The notes: a model not told the origin generated them from the sequence alone. A stretch of DNA of 64,000 nucleotides from Turritopsis dohrnii (GCA_027922465.2 BQMF02000435.1:248001-312000), one strand, 5' to 3'. Numbered from the stretch's first letter, positions 30,501 to 42,755 are shown. Program-made: numbers and translations.

Positions 30501-33500
30501 AAAAAGTGATCCTGTTTTATATCATCAATTTCATTTCATTTATTCTATATGCTTTTTTGTATTATGGTAAAAGAGGTACATGTCAATCCGATCTTCACTT
30601 TGAATTTCTACAGATGATAGATTATTCCAAGTTGAACATAAACAAAGAAACTTTCCAGTAAGCCCGTGAGGGAATTTCCCACTAATTAAAAAGTGTCAGC
30701 ACATTTATTGTATTTTGACCATACTTTCATTTTAAGGAGACAGATGATGAGATTAGTTTTTCATATTTTAGAATATTCCGATGTATTTAATAGCAGTTTT
30801 ATACTACCACTGCAGAATTTTAGAAAAACTGTCAATATTGATGTCAACATCAAAACTCTGCAAAAGTCCAACAGTTCACTGCTATTGCATTAAACTGTTT
30901 GAAATGCTTCACAGTGGAAAATACCGTCTACAATCTTGGACAAAACTAAATGGAATTTTTGTTTTCACCCCCCCGCCACCCCCCCCCCCCAACAACAAGG
31001 TTGTTAGGGGCTTGTTTGTGCCCCAGAATTGGGTGAAACTGCACTGAAACAACTTTGTTTATTGAGGGGAGGGGTGGAATGTCGATTTCCAGTAAAAATT
31101 CCAATAGTTTTGTCCAGCATTGTAGTTAGTGTATTTGAATTTACTTGAATGCATACTTACATATTTTCACGTATTGCTTGATCATCTTGTTGATATTATT
31201 TCAAGTTTTTAGACATGAATGTTACCATGGAGATGAAACATTCAACAAAGTCTTCCCAATAGAAACCTGTTTTTTTCCTTTAGCTTTTTTTGAGCTAAAT
31301 AGTCATAAAGTTGATACCTAATTTAAAAACTATAGGCCCAAAGGTACTTTATAATGTTTAACTACAAATTGAAAAGAAGCATAAAAACTGTATTACTTAG
31401 AAATTTATTTTATAGACTTAATAGAAATTGAAAATAAAACGGTTAGACAAACTGACAGAACCATTCAGCGAATGATGGCAGACGACGGTATATTGAATGA
31501 CTACTATTTCTATCAGAACTCAATCCCCAAAAAGTGGAATGCTTTAAGTAATGTCATGAAAAGTATTATGATAAACTCTTGGAAGTCCTTCAAGATGTTT
31601 TTGGATTAGTTAATCTTTTTTTTTCTGTTTTTTTATTTTCCATAGATGATGAAGTTCCACCGTTGGAAGACATGACTGAACAGCTTCAGACCTCTCTTAA
31701 ACTGAAACCTAAAGTTGAAAAAGTAAAGGTGAACGAGTATCTAGAACCAACTGAACATCTTGAAAATGTTAAAGAAAACAGTATCAGAAAGTTGCTCATA
31801 AACCAGGTATGCTTTTGTTTGCGTCAATAAAATCAGGTATTTCGTAAGGTGGCTGGAAATGCAGTAGTAAGCCACCACCAAGAGTCTCACCTATAAGAAG
31901 TTGGTGCTGGAAGATTATCCAAGTAGATTTTCCTTCAGGTAAAGTTTAGAAAACCAATAAAGTGTTTCTACAATACATTATGGTTATGGCCTGTTAGTTA
32001 TATTTGATAAATAAAAAGTAAAAACAAGATAAAATTCAGCAAAAGCTTTTCGATAAAAATGTCATCATCAGTGCTATATACAAATGTGTCTGTTAGTTGA
32101 TGTGTAGCAAATAGATTTCCCTTTTCGCTAAATTCAATGTTTGATTTAACCGGTTTGATTTAACCTATAACCGGTTCTGCTCTGAGGAGAAGACACAAAC
32201 GATATAAGACTTGTAGAGTGCAGTATTTACAGTAATTTGTCTTCTTATAAATTCATTTTCATTATAGAACAGTCCAAGTATTGATAAAAATGAGAACGAA
32301 GAATCAAAGTCAAAAAGAAAAGAGAGCAAGAAACCATCGAATAACTTTGGTGGATTCAAGAAAGGTTTTCTTCTTCAAGACGACAGCAGAAAGAAGAAAC
32401 CAACGAAACAACGTGAACTGCCCGTGGTTAAGAAGAATGATATAAAAGACAAGCATGTAATCCCTGAAGTGCAGGAGTCATTGAAACAACAACTACCTAA
32501 GCTGCAATCCAATGGTATGTTGTTGAATGGGGAGGATCATATCGTTTAATGCCACAGTTTTTTTTTTTTAATTGGTTGTTGTTATGTTTGACGTCATCTG
32601 TAAACTGAAACTCGTATGTTGTGATGAAGTTAATACTTTATTCGGAGAAACTTTCGCGAATTTTGGCCTTTTTCGTGAAAGTTTATCTCGCGAAAAATTT
32701 GAAATCGTTCATTCGCGAAAGTTTATCTAACGAAAATTAAGCAATTTCTTCATTCAGCGAAAGTTTATCCAAAAAATTTCGCGAAAGTTTCTCTTGCGAA
32801 AGTTTCTGCTAATAAAGTATTCTATAGTATATATTTTTGCAGTATTTCGATCAACTAAGCATTCGAAATAACCTTGAACTTCGTGGATATGTTCATTTCC
32901 TTATAGAATGGGTTACAGAGGAGTTACTCGGCAAAGTTATGGCCAACCCGAAGTTATCGAAACACTTTGCAGATCCTAAATTCAGTGAAGCTATTTCTCT
33001 GTTTCAAACCGATCCACAACAAGTGATGTCCATGTGTCAACACAACGTGGAGTTAAGAGAGTTTATTCAAGAATTTTCTGGTCTCATGGGTGATCACTTT
33101 TTAAAGATGGCAGAGAGTCAAGAGGTATGGAAACGAAGTCGTTATCGTGTACCAAATTTTCTGAAATTTTTTTTACGGTATGGCAGTGAAGCGAAAATGC
33201 CGTATCAAAACACTCGGGAGTATTACTGTTTGTGAAAATTAAGTTTTTGTGGTGGCTTGATATTATGGAGGTTGAAAATGTGTGGCTTCACATTTTAGAG
33301 GTTGTCAAACGCAACATGATTACCGAACTACAACTTGTTAGAAAAAGGAACAAGTCTGGTCAAAATTTAGTAAATCGTTAAGATAATTTGATTGTGCAAA
33401 TACAGTCGAATGCTTTATTTCTTTGGGAAATTTGCACGTATAATACGAATTGATAATCATAATTTCGAATTTGAAAAAGTAGAATAAAGAATTTGAAAAT

Positions 33501-34388
33501 GGAGGTTTCGAGAATGTTACTTGCTATGGTAGCTGCTATACTGTTCGTGTCACGTGACAGTTTTTACATCAACAATTTTCTTTGTACGATCTAAGAGGGA
33601 ATCTTTCTATTTGGAGACAAACATTGTGAGCACCTCTGCGGAGAAGTTCATTTTTATGGAAAGGCACGCAAATATTCACACAGTTTGAATGGATATGCAC
33701 TTCGTCGCAGTGATTTATTGTCGATTTTGCTGACCGGGGAATGTCTGATATAACTTTCGTTGAGGAACATATTCTATTGATTTTCAGGGAGCTAAAGCTA
33801 AAGTTAAAAGTTCGAAGAAAGCTTCCCAGCATGTTAAGAAAGACTCTGCTGCTACTCCTGAAGATCAAGAGAAAATGCGAAAAATTTTATCTGACCCTGA
33901 AATCGCGACAATCATGAAATCACCAGATATACAGCACTTGTTCCACTTGATTAAGACAAAACCTGACAAAGTTTCAAGGTGAGAATGTTTTGTGTGTAAA
34001 TGTTAGATAATTATGCTTGGACCCTTACGAATCTGAATGCAGTTGGTGAATTCATCAGGTGTTTTTTCCCATGTCCGGAATTCCTTTTAAATTTTTAATA
34101 ATACTCCAAGTTTCTTCAAAGCGTCTGGTGCTCTTAAGTATTGTAATCACTGATAAGCTAAGTTACTTTCGAAACAAATATCTTTTTGTAATTTGTTATA
34201 TAGCGCGATTGATTCCTTATTTTCCAAATCTGTTTGGTCTAGTCGGTCCCGGCTTTTCTAAACAGTTTGAAAATCATTCACTAATGTTTTTTCTCAATTT
34301 TAGCTTGTTGAAAACTGCTGACGGCGAGTTACGTCACAAAATACAACGCCTTATAGATGTTGGGTTATTGCAGTTTTCCACAGGATGA
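24585..34388 (+). CDS. Death-domain and STI1-like repeat protein, 14-exon gene
   Basis: Exons inferred from GT-AG borders and frame: 24585-24680, 24875-24920, 25111-25332, 27532-28160, 28377-28487, 28609-28743, 28843-29043, 29501-29822, 31416-31547, 31646-31806, 32268-32514, 32843-33124, 33788-33978, 34304-34388 (TGA). Phases agree at every junction except exon 11 to 12, where one base is unaccounted for, so a micro-exon or another donor is likely. The product is about 950 residues. The N-terminal 480 residues are beta-rich with no family I recognise. A death domain follows in exon 8. Next is a basic Lys-rich linker with FGGFKKGFLL in exon 11, then two STI1-like helical segments in exons 12-14. 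Death domains mediate homotypic assembly in signalling and STI1 segments bind chaperones or clients; combining the two is unusual. The first ATG (24585) is the earliest in-frame start seen, but upstream exons cannot be excluded. Introns 29823-31415 and 33125-33787 hold no further coding; a poly-C run lies near 30968-30990. Confidence 0.7.
26020..27190. repeat. Inverted repeat pair of about 270 bp inside intron 3
   Basis: 26020-26292 and 26919-27190 are near-identical in opposite orientation (for example GGGTGACAAAAGTTTTGG against CCAAAACTTTTGCCACCCC). The spacer of about 625 bases is AT-rich. The sequence near 60950-61070 is a related copy (the block around CGTTTCGGAGATATCGTC). Likely a transposon-derived foldback. 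In the pre-mRNA it could form a long hairpin. Confidence 0.7.
29501..29822 (+). CDS. Exon 8: death domain
   Basis: The exon encodes about 107 residues and ends phase 1. Features of a death domain are visible: DWKYFADLMGLS (helix 1-2 with the conserved W), IRVVDSN, YTEQVLMIVERQNPENYN (helix 4-5) and VRSVLEKMQRKDVLDIIL (helix 6). Acceptor TTTTTTTTTACAG before 29501 and donor GTGAGT at 29823 are both strong. Fold assignment is by pattern; a structure prediction should give six antiparallel helices. Confidence 0.7.
32632..32821. mobile_element. Short MITE in intron 11
   Basis: Ends AATACTTTATTCGGAGAAACT and, inverted, AGTTTCTGCTAATAAAGTATT. The core is made of repeats of TTCGCGAAAGTTTATC and its inversion. 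It lies 21 bases before the exon 12 acceptor, close enough to influence splicing. Confidence 0.65.
32843..34388 (+). CDS. Exons 12-14: STI1/HOP-like C-terminal repeats
   Basis: Exon 12 (32843-33124) has a first helical repeat with KLSKHFADPKFSEAISLFQT followed by DPQQVMSMCQHN. Exon 13 (33788-33978) starts with a Lys/Ser-rich linker, then MRKILSDPEIATIMKSPDIQ and the HLIKTKPDKVS segment. The last codons lie in exon 14. The spacing of DP and NP-like turns with hydrophobic helices matches STI1 (DP) domains of HOP-like co-chaperones. Intron phases 0 and 2 agree. Confidence 0.6.
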
Positions 34389-35096
34389 AGACAAACGCTC
34401 GTCCTTTAACGTTTTAGTACGGTTTTGATTGAAGTTTGTCTAGCGGAAATGTACATCTATTAAAGGAGTGGCTACCACTTGTCTCATGAGTGAGATCCAC
34501 ATTTGATAGGCTGGTACTCTCCTTGAATGGTTAACATGAAAAGTTTCTCAATAGCTTATCTGCATCCAGTGTTGCCCTACTTCATGGGAGTACACTAGAA
34601 ACCCAACATGGGAAAACTCCCTGTAAGACAAACATTTCTCTAAGAAAGACAATTTTCCATTCTCCCAAGGTGTTTGTCTTGTAGTGGTTTCCCTTGCAAT
34701 GCAGCGTTAAGTTAGCGTTATCTTTATTCGTAAGTTTTATTGATAATGAATTATAAAAGGATAACAGAATCAGTGGATAAACCTTATAAAACAAATTATA
34801 ACTGAGATTTTATGGTATATGTTTGATCATATAGATGAGACGTAGATTTGCGAGTTTAGAGACTTTTTTATATGTAGATATTTGTGCTAATTTATTTAAT
34901 ATATTTGATGCTACAAACGGAATGATATTTACTTACCAAATCTCCCCATTCTTGTAGTTGTAAAAAATATACTTTGAAGTAAATTCATCGTTTGCTAATC
35001 CCATGATCGGACTTTTCTACCATAATTTTCGAAATCATATTTTTGGTTGATTTGCCAAATATTTTTTCAATGAAGATAAAAACTGCTTTCTGGAAA
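34389..35096. other. 3' flank of the death-domain gene, no other gene
   Basis: AT-rich sequence following the TGA at 34388. ATTAAA at about 34459-34464 is a possible variant polyadenylation signal. No frame with recognisable domains. Confidence 0.4.
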
Positions 35097-35100
35097 TTAA

Positions 35101-35866
35101 AGGGAAATTAAGCCTTAAAATCTCTTTTCTGATTTTGAGCATGAAATACTTCATTTATCCTAGAGGAACACCTTTTTATGTATAAATGAAAAAAAAACTG
35201 CTAAAAAAACAACTTCGCCATTACTTATTAAATCGCCATTACGGTTTTCGTTATAAATATCATGACGTCATAGAACGAATTTCATTTGCAGAAACATCAG
35301 ACGTAGGCAGCACATGATGACATGTTTTTTACGCCTATGTTCTAAAGATACGAGAAATGGCAGAAAAACAACAAAGAAAACACGAAGATGTTTATCGTTC
35401 ACCAACATAGCAATCTTAAACATCAAGAAACAGCAAAATGTAAAATAAGTTTATCGTTAACAATTCAAGAAAAACAAAAACAGTCATACTGAAGATTTCA
35501 TTTTTTATACATCTAAAATATACACATTTGTTCAAAAACTCACTTACGCACATATACCTGCTCTAAATCTAAAATGAAATACTTTTTAATAAAGGTTTTA
35601 TTAACAAAATTACATCAACAAAAACAACAAAATCTTCACGTTCACGCTATCACTACAAACAGATCGATCGCGCTGTGACGTCAAAAATTCGCATGATCTC
35701 CATCGGAGTGCTATTTTGTAAGCAGCAATGGCGTCTGTTGTTAGTTATTAAATAACGAAAAATTGAGTACAATTAGAGTTTTTCACAATTTTTAATGATC
35801 ACAGAGGATTAATGAGACCTTTCTGCAACTAATATAAAAAATTTTTCATGAAGGCTTAATTTCCCT
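35101..35866. mobile_element. TTAA-flanked piggyBac-type MITE
   Basis: AGGGAAATTAAGCC at the left end and its exact complement at the right end are both flanked by TTAA (35097-35100 and 35867-35870), the target of piggyBac-type transposases. The interior contains two TGACGTCA-like sites (about 35262 and 35678) and no transposase frame, so it is non-autonomous. Confidence 0.8.
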
Positions 35867-37284
35867 TTAAGCAAATCTGGAGAGATGGAAACAGCAAAAC
35901 AACGTCGAATTTTGACGTCAAAACAACGATTAAGAAAACCCAAAAATGATGTTGTACAAACGTTGTGCAGGGTCAAAAGACCAAAAACAACGTTTCATTG
36001 ACGTTGAAGCACGGTCAAATTGACGACAAAATGCAATGACAACAAATGAAAAGTCACTGATGGGAATCGAACCCTCACCTCTCGCATGAATTCTGAGAAT
36101 GATAACCACTACACTACGGCGCTTTGACATATCCTAATGTATTTGACTAATATTAAAATCACCAACTTAATTTCGAGTAGTTAAGATGGAGAAGAACACA
36201 ATGACAAAACAAGATGCCTTAACAGGCAAAAGGATTTCTGCCAAAATCTGCTGAAATATGAAAGAAAAAGCATATGACATATTTGAAAAAGGTTATGTGA
36301 TTTCCAAAATAAAAAATCACATTTCTAATGTATATAATCCCTAGGACATTGTCAAAAGATAAGTGACACTATGTGAGACTTAAAGTAAACTGCTAATAAA
36401 CTGGATTACATCTGAATGACATTAAATATTCTTTATTTTGTTGATAAGAAATAATATCAAAGATATATTGATCCTTTCAGATATCACAATGTATATGCAC
36501 GTAACTCATAAACTGTAAATTTCTGAATTTGATACTTGGTGTCAATCTTCCTAGCAGACTTCCTAAATTACAAGCACAAAAATGCATGCAGATTTTGGCC
36601 ATGCAAAATACATCCACATAGACCAAAACCAACATTATAACTGTTGTAGTTTGTTTTGATTAGTAATACGGAAAGCACTTACAAACATTCTTGATCTGAG
36701 TTATCATTCATGACCTGTTTATAAAAATTCTTGAAGAAATTCAAAAAAGGGTTGAATGATTTTTACGACATAACATTGCATCTCTGATTTCATATGCACC
36801 CAAGGGCATTGCGAAAATATAGTTGACACTATGCGAAACTTTATTGTATACGTATATACACCACTGATAAACTTAACTACATCTGAATGACATAAAACAT
36901 TCTTTATTTTGGGGGTACGAAATAATATTAAGTTTATATTGATTTTTTCGGATATTCAGTGATTACGTATGTAAATCATGTTCTTTAAGCATTTGATATG
37001 TACCATCAATCTTCTTAATTACAAATGGAATTATCAATATTTCAAACACAAAAAGTAAACAATAATTTTGGTCATTAACAGTTATATATATACTTACATA
37101 TGTTCTAAAGCACACACATAAAACATACTGAAAGGAAAGTTTTGTATTGTTACATGATGTATCTTTTGAATTTACAGACAGTTGTTTTACAGATGTTTTA
37201 ATTTGCTATTGTGATTAGTCACTCGTAATAAGGGACATTGACAGTATCAGTATAACTTGAAATAAACTGATCAAACAATAAAAC
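35867..37284. repeat. Diverged repeats, left flank of the BEL insertion
   Basis: Blocks recur with drift: ACTATGTGAGACT and ACTATGCGAAACT, ATCTGAATGACATTAAATAT (with a variant ending in AAAACAT), and AATCTTCC. They appear near 36352 and 36800 and continue beyond the BEL element at 43014, 43365 and 43890. ACAACG/TTGACGTCA-rich sequence at 35890-36040 resembles inverted sequence at 45105-45225, so the whole may be one large old foldback element. No gene apart from the tRNA-like stretch. Confidence 0.45.
36052..36127 (-). other. tRNA-like sequence (A and B boxes), probable SINE or tRNA pseudogene
   Basis: The minus strand has an A-box region GTGTAGTGGTTATCAT and a B box GGGTTCGATTCCC (36062-36074 on plus) at tRNA spacing, with an imperfect anticodon arm. 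The loop would place TTC (Glu-like), but position 33 is not U. Acceptor ends do not pair, so a functional tRNA is unlikely. Confidence 0.45.
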
Positions 37285-37289
37285 AAGTA

Positions 37290-37531
37290 TGTTTCATTGA
37301 AATGACAATTTACCTTTAGATAAGTATATTAGATAAAAAAAAAAAAGATGAACAATTATCACTTGGTTACGGACGCTACACCTAACGATGTGAGTTATAA
37401 GAGAGACACTTTGGACACTGGATTATTCTTGAGTTTGTTTAAGTTGATTTATGTTGTGTTTGTATACTTCTTTAGTATCGAAACATATAGTTGATGTTTA
37501 CGAGACGTTTCGTGCTTTAACGAAGTGAAAC
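37290..37531 (+). repeat. 5' LTR of the BEL element
   Basis: Begins TGTTTC and ends GAAACA. Compared with the 3' LTR it has a slightly longer A-run near 37335, AGAGAG against ATAGGG near 37400, and ACGAAG against ACCAAG near its end. It would drive transcription of the element. Confidence 0.9.
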
Positions 37532-37602
37532 ATTTCGATAATCGTGTGATGATCAAAAAAAGAAACTCGTAATTAAATTGGACATTGCAACATTCTCAAC
37601 AA

Positions 37603-40600
37603 ATGGAGACTGCAATACAAAGTCGCGCTCGAAGTGCAAGAGCATTTACACGAAATTCAAAGGAGGTTAAATCTGCAATCACAGCTGGTGACGAAATGGA
37701 GCTGATCAGCTGGCGTTTCGAAGAATGTAAAGAATTATGGCATACTGTGCAGGAGAAGCATGATGATTACATTGATCAGGTGGATCAGACAAATGAGGAG
37801 CTCATGAGAGCTGAAGAATCTTGGTTAGAAGAACACCAACAAAATTTCATGACTCTAGAGAGATTGAAAATCCAATATCAAAAAGATAAACAGGAAAGCT
37901 CAAATAAGAGAGATCAAGATCTGAAGAGACAGGCAGATGAACAGAATCAAGCAAGAGAAATGGAGAAGAATACTGCGAATATTCTTAAGGCTGATCGCCT
38001 TCGAGAAGTGAGAGCAGCAGCATTTCAAAGTCATTCAGAGACTCTAATAAGCTTGATCAATATCGAATCAGAAAAGGAAAATCCTTGTGTTGAAATCGTA
38101 AAGGAAGCCTACGAGGAACTTAAGGAGCAGTTTGATCAGTGCAATGCCAGTCAGAATGATTACTTGATGTTAATTAGCGCTGAAAGAGTTCAACAAGAAA
38201 TCGAGTGGTTGGAAATTCTAAGAAAGCGATGTCTCTCTCTAAGTCAACGTACCGGCTTATTCTTTCAACAGTACGACAAACAACCAGTCATATCGCCATC
38301 TTTGAGATCTCATAACGAATCTGGAATAAAATTAGAGAACATGAAAATGCCCACATTCAAGGGTAATATTCGAGACTATCCAAGATTTAAATCTGACTTT
38401 AATAAACAAGTTGCACCTCAGACGAGAAACTCCGAAGCAACAGCATATGCACTGAAGTCTTGTCTTTCAGAAGGACCGTATGAAGTAGTCAGGAATGTAG
38501 ATGATGACATTGATGAAATGTGGAAAAGACTAGATGATAAGTATGGTAGGACAGAAAAATTAACTGAGACAATCATGTTCGACATCAGAAAATTTAAAAG
38601 GATCAAGGAAGGTGAAGAAAAAATCTTCATAGAATTTGTTGACACTATTGAAAGAGGATATCGCGACTTGCAAAGGATGCATGTAGAGCATGAAATGTCT
38701 AACACTACTGTATTAAGCATTTTGGAAGAAAAGCTCCCTAAGAACATCAGGAGAGATTGGTCGAGGAAAGTCAACAATGAAGACAACAAAGTTGATGAAG
38801 CCAGTAGATTCCCAACATTTTTAAAATTCCTGCTTGAACAAAAACGCATTATTGAATACGAATCTGCCGAAATTCGAATTGGATCATTAGATATTACTAC
38901 TCCTGTTTATCACATGAATGCAAAGAAAGAAGAGGAAACTGCTTCAGAAACAACAAAAAGTTCAAAATGTTTAGTGCATGCTTCAGCCAACCACGCAACA
39001 CCTAATTGCAGAGTTTACTTGGAAAAATCACCCAGGGAAAGGATTGAACTCATCAAATCAAAAAGAGCATGCTGGACATGCTTAAGAGTAGGCCACAGAT
39101 CTGTTGATTGTTTTCATAGAGGAAAGTGTTCTGCAGATGAAGCTTGTGAAAAGTACCATCACGAGTCACTACATCAAGCGCACGTTGAAGGAATAACATT
39201 TCACACTGGAGATACAATATCTAACAGCTGTCTCCTTCAGTCAATGAAGATCAAATCAGGAACCAATCCATCAACCAGTTTGAATGTTCTTTGGGATGGA
39301 GGAGCAACTATAAGCCTCATAACATTTACTAAAGCGAAAGTTTTAGGTTTGATTGGGAAACCGGTAAAATTAGGAGTCATCAAAATTGGGGGCGAAAAGC
39401 AAGAAATACGATCATCTTCTTATCATTTACCTTTAACAGATAAGAGCGGGAAAGTGGTTTATTTTCAAGTTTATGGAATTGATAAAATTTCGACTGAAGT
39501 GAGCAGAAAGGATTTGATAAACATCAAACACCTATTCACAGGTTTGGAGCATGAAGAACTCGAACGTCCTGTTAGGGAGATAGACATACTGATTGGATTT
39601 GAGTATGCAGGATTCCACCCAATCAGAGAACAATCTTATGGGCATCTCCTGCTTCTATCAAACAGATTTGGAAGATGCATAGGAGGAAGCCACCGATTGT
39701 TGGAAGAAAACACAAAGAAAATAGTTCAGCATGTGCAGATTCTTCATGTAGACAAGATCAGCTTGAATGACTTCTTTGAATTAGAAGCTTTGGGTGTTCA
39801 ATGCACTCCAAAATGTGGAAGTTGTCGCTGTGGAAAGTGTCCAATTGGTGGGAAGCAGTACACTCTGAAGGAAGAAAGAGAACTCCATATGATAGAAGAA
39901 GGATTGACGCATGTCATTGATCATTGGGAAGCTCGATACCTATGGATAAAGAACCCCTATGATCTTCCCGACAACAAGATCGCAGCACTAGCAATGCTGA
40001 AATTCACCGAACGACGATTGTCAATGAATCCTAGCCATTTAGAAACCTATAACTCACAAATACAAGATATGATTGAGAGAGGATTTGCTAGAAAATTATC
40101 AAATATGGAGTTACAAGGGTATAAGGGACCAGTTTTCTACCTCAGCCACCACGAAGTCTTAAAACCTGATTCAATGTCAACACCTTGCCGCATCGTATTC
40201 AATTCTTCAGCCAACTTCAAAGGTCATGTTTTAAATGAATACTGGGCCAAAGGACCAGATTAACTGAACAATTTACTAGGGATCTTGATTAGATTCAGGG
40301 AGAATAAAGTGGCAATAACCGCAGACATCAAGAAAATGTATCATGCTGTTAAAATTGAGGAGATAGACCAACACACCCATCGATTTTTGTGGAGAGAGAC
40401 TCCAGAGAAAGATCCAGACACATTCGTTATTACTTCTGTTTCATTCGGTGATCGTCCTGCCGGAAATATTGCTGCCGTTGCCCTACGAAAAACTGCTGAG
40501 ATGAAAAGGTATCAACATGAAAAGGCAGCAGACATGATCATCAACAACTCCTACATGGACGATATAATTGATAGTGTAAAAACAATTGATGAAGCAGTAC

Positions 40601-42483
40601 AGATATCGAAAGATGCAGATAGAATTCTGAAGCTAGGAGGATTTGCTGTCAAACATTGGACAATTTTAGATAGAAACAAATCCAGTTCACAGATAGCAAA
40701 CAAAAAGGATGTGAGAGGATATCACATGCTAAATGGAACTCCTGAGATCAAGTCCTCAGCGGATGTACAGAAGGTCCTTGGTATGCACTGGTGTCAAGAA
40801 ACAGACCAATTTGTGTTCACTGTTAAATTGAACTTCTCACCACGAAAAAGAAAACTCCACACAGGTCCAAGTCTCAGTTGCGATCAAATACCAAGCCATC
40901 TGCCTAACATTACATCAAAGCGTATGATTTTATCTCAAGTAAATGGAATTTATGATCTTCTTGGTTTAGCCACTCCCTTCATACTGAAAGCCAAGGTGCT
41001 AATGAGGCAACTGTGGTCTGGTGAAATGTAATCAATGCAATGGGATGATGACATACCTGCCTCAGTAAAGACAGAATGGATAAACTTTTTTAGAGAATTA
41101 TTTGAGATGGAAAAAATTGGTTTTGACAAATGCATCATGCCTCAAAATGCTAAAGGAAAGCCAACTTTGATCATGTTCAGCGATGCTTCTGAGGAGGCAT
41201 TCGGCACCTGCGCCTATGCCAGATGGGAATTACCAAATGGGAAGTATGAGAGCAAGTTAATTGCTGCTAAAGGCAAAGTAGCACCATTAAAAACAATTTC
41301 CATTGTAAGATTAGAACTGAATGCAGCTATTATGTCTACAAAATTGCGCAATTTCATCAGAGAGGAAATGAGACTACAGTTTGAAAAGGAGGTTTTTATT
41401 GTTGATTCATCCATAGTAAGAGCAATGATTCAGAAAGAATCTTACGGATTCAACACGTTTGCTGCTGTGAGAATAGGAGAGATCCAATCTGCTACAACGC
41501 CTGAAGATTGGAAATGGATTGAAAGCAAAGAAAACATTGCTGATTGGACGACCAGAGTGAAACACCCTCTTGAGCTTGATAATAGCAGCTGTTGGCAAAA
41601 AGGACCAGAATTCTTGCAATGTCCGGAAACAGAATGGCCTGTTAAAACTCAATGCAATGTAAATGTATTACCAGAAGAAGGCAAATCCATAAACCTTGTA
41701 AAACTAGACGAGGACGACACTCTTACTAAAAGAATTAAAATTGAGCGCTTTTCATCATACAACAAACTCATCCGTGTTACAGCTCGAGTTCTTGCTTTAT
41801 ATGATACATTGGAATGTCCTTCGCTGAAGAATGCTGCAAAAACGCCAACTGTAGCACTATTAAAGATGGCTTAGAACTTGTGGATAAAAGAGGTGCAGTT
41901 GCCACTCAAGGAACAGATAGACAAAGGAGATTTCAGAAGACTCAACCCGTATCAAAGGAAAGATGGTATAATCGTTGTAAGTGGACGAGCAGAGCAATGG
42001 ATGGAAATAAGTTATGACAATCAGGAATTACCACTCTTACCAGGATCGCATCGTTTCTCTTGGCTTTACGTTGATCACATACACAAGATATCTTATCTTG
42101 GAAATTCAGCTACCATTTCAAAAGTTAGACTCAACTTTTGGATAACAGGAGTTTCAAGACTAGCCAAATCTATCAAAGACAAGTGCTGGACTCGAGATTA
42201 TTTCCCCAGTTTATTAATTGAGCCAAAGTGGCACACTCAAAACAGGAATGTCAAAGTTGGTGATGTGGTATTGGTGCAGGATTCCAACCAGATTCGGGGG
42301 AATTGGCGTATGGCAAAGGTATCGGAGGTTTTTCCAGGAAAGGATAAACTTGTACGTCGAGTAGCTATACAGTACAAGAATTTACCAGGCGATAGGGATT
42401 ATTCAGGTGATCGTTACAAGACAGTCGAACGACCTGTTCAAAGACTAATCGTAATTGTACCGAATGATACAAAGGAAAATTAG
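37603..42483 (+). pseudogene. BEL/Pao gag-pol, three in-frame stops, integrase core missing
   Basis: All coding sequence is in one frame from ATG 37603 to TAG 42481-42483. It is interrupted only by stops at 40261 (TAA), 41029 (TAA) and 41872 (TAG). In order: coiled-coil-rich gag with the BEL-type block KMPTFKGNIRDYPRFKSDF; Cys/His knuckles near 39070-39150 (CWTCLRVGHRSVDC); an aspartic protease site LWDGGATISL at about 39289; RT with PCRIVFNSSANF and catalytic YMDD near 40552-40563; RNase H starting MFSDASEEAFGTCAYA near 41174; and an integrase N-terminal part. The frame then passes in phase from RLAKSIKDKC to the C-terminal block GDVVLVQDSNQIRGNWRMAK, leaving out most of the catalytic DDE core. 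This copy cannot make an integrase. Confidence 0.85.
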
Positions 42484-42509
42484 ACCGACATACTTACCCC
42501 GCGGCGGAG

Positions 42510-42750
42510 TGTTTCATTGAAATGACAATTTACCTTTAGATAAGTATATTAGATAAAAAAAAAAGATGAACAATTATCACTTGGTTACGGACGCTACACC
42601 TAACGATGTGAGTTATAATAGGGACACTTTGGACACTGGATTATTCTTGAGTTTGTTTAAGTTGATTTATGTTGTGTTTGTATACTTCTTTAGTATCGAA
42701 ACATATAGTTGATGTTTACGAGACGTTTCGTGCTTTAACCAAGTGAAACA
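42510..42750 (+). repeat. 3' LTR of the BEL element
   Basis: Near-identical to 37290-37531, TG...CA termini, followed directly by the duplicated AAGTA at 42751-42755. Confidence 0.9.
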
Positions 42751-42755
42751 AAGTA

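Larger units (their letters stand above)
37290..42750 (+). mobile_element. BEL/Pao LTR retrotransposon, internally deleted
   Basis: Two LTRs of about 242 bases begin TGTTTCATTG and end GTGAAACA (37290-37531 and 42510-42750). They are flanked by the 5-base duplication AAGTA (37285-37289 and 42751-42755). The LTRs differ by only a handful of changes, so the insertion is fairly recent. A GC-rich tract (CCCCGCGGCGGAG) before the 3' LTR is a candidate polypurine region, though not purine-pure. It is inserted into diverged repeats that continue on both sides. Confidence 0.9.

Noticed and set aside
36052..36127. Functional tRNA-Glu gene
   Set aside because: Acceptor stem does not pair and position 33 is not U; kept only as tRNA-like.
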